Made by a program: the position numbers and the translations under genes
Part shown: in pieces, positions 34,219 to 34,927 of the stretch
How the letters are laid out: every line of letters begins with the position of its first letter
Numbering within the stretch: position 1 is the stretch's first letter
Source of the DNA: Pirellula sp.
GTDB lineage: Bacteria; Planctomycetota; Planctomycetia; Pirellulales; Pirellulaceae
Assembly: GCA_021300155.1 (NCBI GenBank)
Contig: JAJTID010000067.1
Location: forward strand, 1 to 34,927
Reading direction: 5' to 3'
Length of the DNA stretch: 34,927 bases
Notes under the pieces: model-generated
The model's input: only the letters and a program-made list of their open reading frames with translations
The model's database searches: none
Told to the model about the DNA's origin: nothing

Positions 34219-34927
34219 TCATCTATCGCTGAGCCGGACGGTTACTTTCAGTTCTTCCGAAGTCAATGGCTCTTGCGTCCGTAGTTGAGCAGCGAGGACT
34301 TCTAGCGTTGCATCGGAAGCATCATTGCGGGTCAACCTGCGTTGAGTGATTCTCTGTTGAAGCGTCGCTTCATCGGCCTGAAAATCGAGGATACGGAACT
34401 CGGCGCCCTCCGTCTCCGCCAATCGACGAAAGCGTGCGCGATCCGAATGTTTCAAAAATGTCGCATCGACGATGACGTCAAACCCCGATTGAAGTACGCA
34501 GGAAGCAATCTCCGACAGTCGCTCGTAGGTTACTTCCGAAGCACTCGGTGAGTACATTCCACTACCAACCTCACTACCGAATTGATCTGCTTTGGACGTC
34601 TTGAACAATCTTTTTCGTTCAATGTCCGAACGAACTCGGATCGCCCCTTGTTGTTCGACAATCTGCTGGCTACCAGTTGTCTTCCCGCTTCCGCTTGCAC
34701 CGTGCGTAATCCACATTCTTCTCTTCTTCGGTTGCATCAGTTGAGCAGCCAACCGAATATAGGCATGGACCGGTTCTAATTGTTTGGTATCGAGAGGCTG
34801 ATCATGATTCAATTGTCGCGCTCGGAGCAATGCGACTTTGGAACGGACCATTGCCCGGTAGACCAAATACCATCTCAGTACCACGAGCCCTCGATAGTCT
34901 CCTGTTTGTTCCAGATAGGCATTTAGA
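34219..34927 (-). CDS. P-loop kinase, C-terminal part of a probable APH-like/kinase fusion (5' end outside window)
   Basis: The frame runs from the window edge to the stop at 34219, about 235 codons. A GTG at 34884 could be mistaken for the start, but the codons before it (LNAYLEQTGDYRGL) join smoothly to VVLRWYLVYRAMVRSKVALL, which is the typical junction in COG2187/COG0645 proteins between an aminoglycoside-phosphotransferase-like half and a P-loop half. Walker A is GASGSGKTT; later VIVDATFLKHSDRARFR and LDFQADEATLQQRITQR fit the family. It probably phosphorylates a small metabolite, substrate unknown. It converges with the nucleotidyltransferase gene. Confidence 0.8.
   Translation of the reverse strand, partial: LNAYLEQTGDYRGLVVLRWYLVYRAMVRSKVALLRARQLNHDQPLDTKQLEPVHAYIRLAAQLMQPKKRRMWITHGASGSGKTTGSQQIVEQQGAIRVRSDIERKRLFKTSKADQFGSEVGSGMYSPSASEVTYERLSEIASCVLQSGFDVIVDATFLKHSDRARFRRLAETEGAEFRILDFQADEATLQQRITQRRLTRNDASDATLEVLAAQLRTQEPLTSEELKVTVRLSDR

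Overview
The window reads as chromosomal DNA of a planctomycete, most likely of the Pirellulaceae/Rhodopirellula type. The marks are: a cytochrome-c/DUF1549/DUF1553 protein followed by a DUF1501 protein and a WD40-like protein; a surface protein with the LEPR-type N-terminus and a C-terminal dockerin-like calcium repeat; a very large Ser/Thr kinase fusion; many genes without a clear Shine-Dalgarno sequence; and long hypothetical membrane proteins. No rRNA, tRNA, CRISPR array or transposase gene was seen.

Layout. 1-706 (-): 5' part of a secreted, charged, repeat-bearing protein that leaves the window in a GGPRPE hexapeptide array. 1105-3675 (+): large membrane-anchored hypothetical protein, converging through a perfect hairpin on the pyruvate dehydrogenase genes aceE-aceF (8042-3734, -). 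9599-8394 (-): argJ. 10879-9692 (-): BtaA-like DUF3419 enzyme, preceded by a small membrane protein (11781-10924) and by an 883-residue protein kinase fused to an Hsp70-like module (14567-11916). Divergent from the kinase is the PSCyt/DUF1549/DUF1553 - DUF1501 - WD40 operon (14852-19394, +), then a ROK sugar kinase and lepA (+). lepA converges on a membrane-anchored FAD/2Fe-2S reductase (23917-22676, -). rnc (+) is followed at very short spacing by a metzincin-like/Calx-beta/dockerin surface protein and a 967-residue membrane/coiled-coil protein.

The accessory part is 30402-34133. A 74-bp direct repeat copies the 3' end of the 967-residue gene (copies at 30402 and 33115, two mismatches) and brackets about 2.6 kb. 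This segment holds a truncated secreted protein, two copies of a ~360-bp hairpin-rich dispersed repeat, a short reading-frame remnant joined by ATGA to an Imm8-type immunity gene, and two more small genes that look like orphan immunity genes. Each immunity block lies just downstream of one repeat copy, so the segment looks like a cassette-built immunity array without its toxins. Next to it is a small-protein/nucleotidyltransferase pair resembling MNT/AbiEii-type toxin-antitoxin modules. The window ends inside a P-loop kinase that is probably the C-terminal half of an APH-like/kinase fusion.

The best candidates for something little described are the repeat-bracketed immunity cassettes with their structured repeat, and the kinase-Hsp70 fusion, whose Hsp70 nucleotide-binding loops are degenerate while the kinase motifs are intact.
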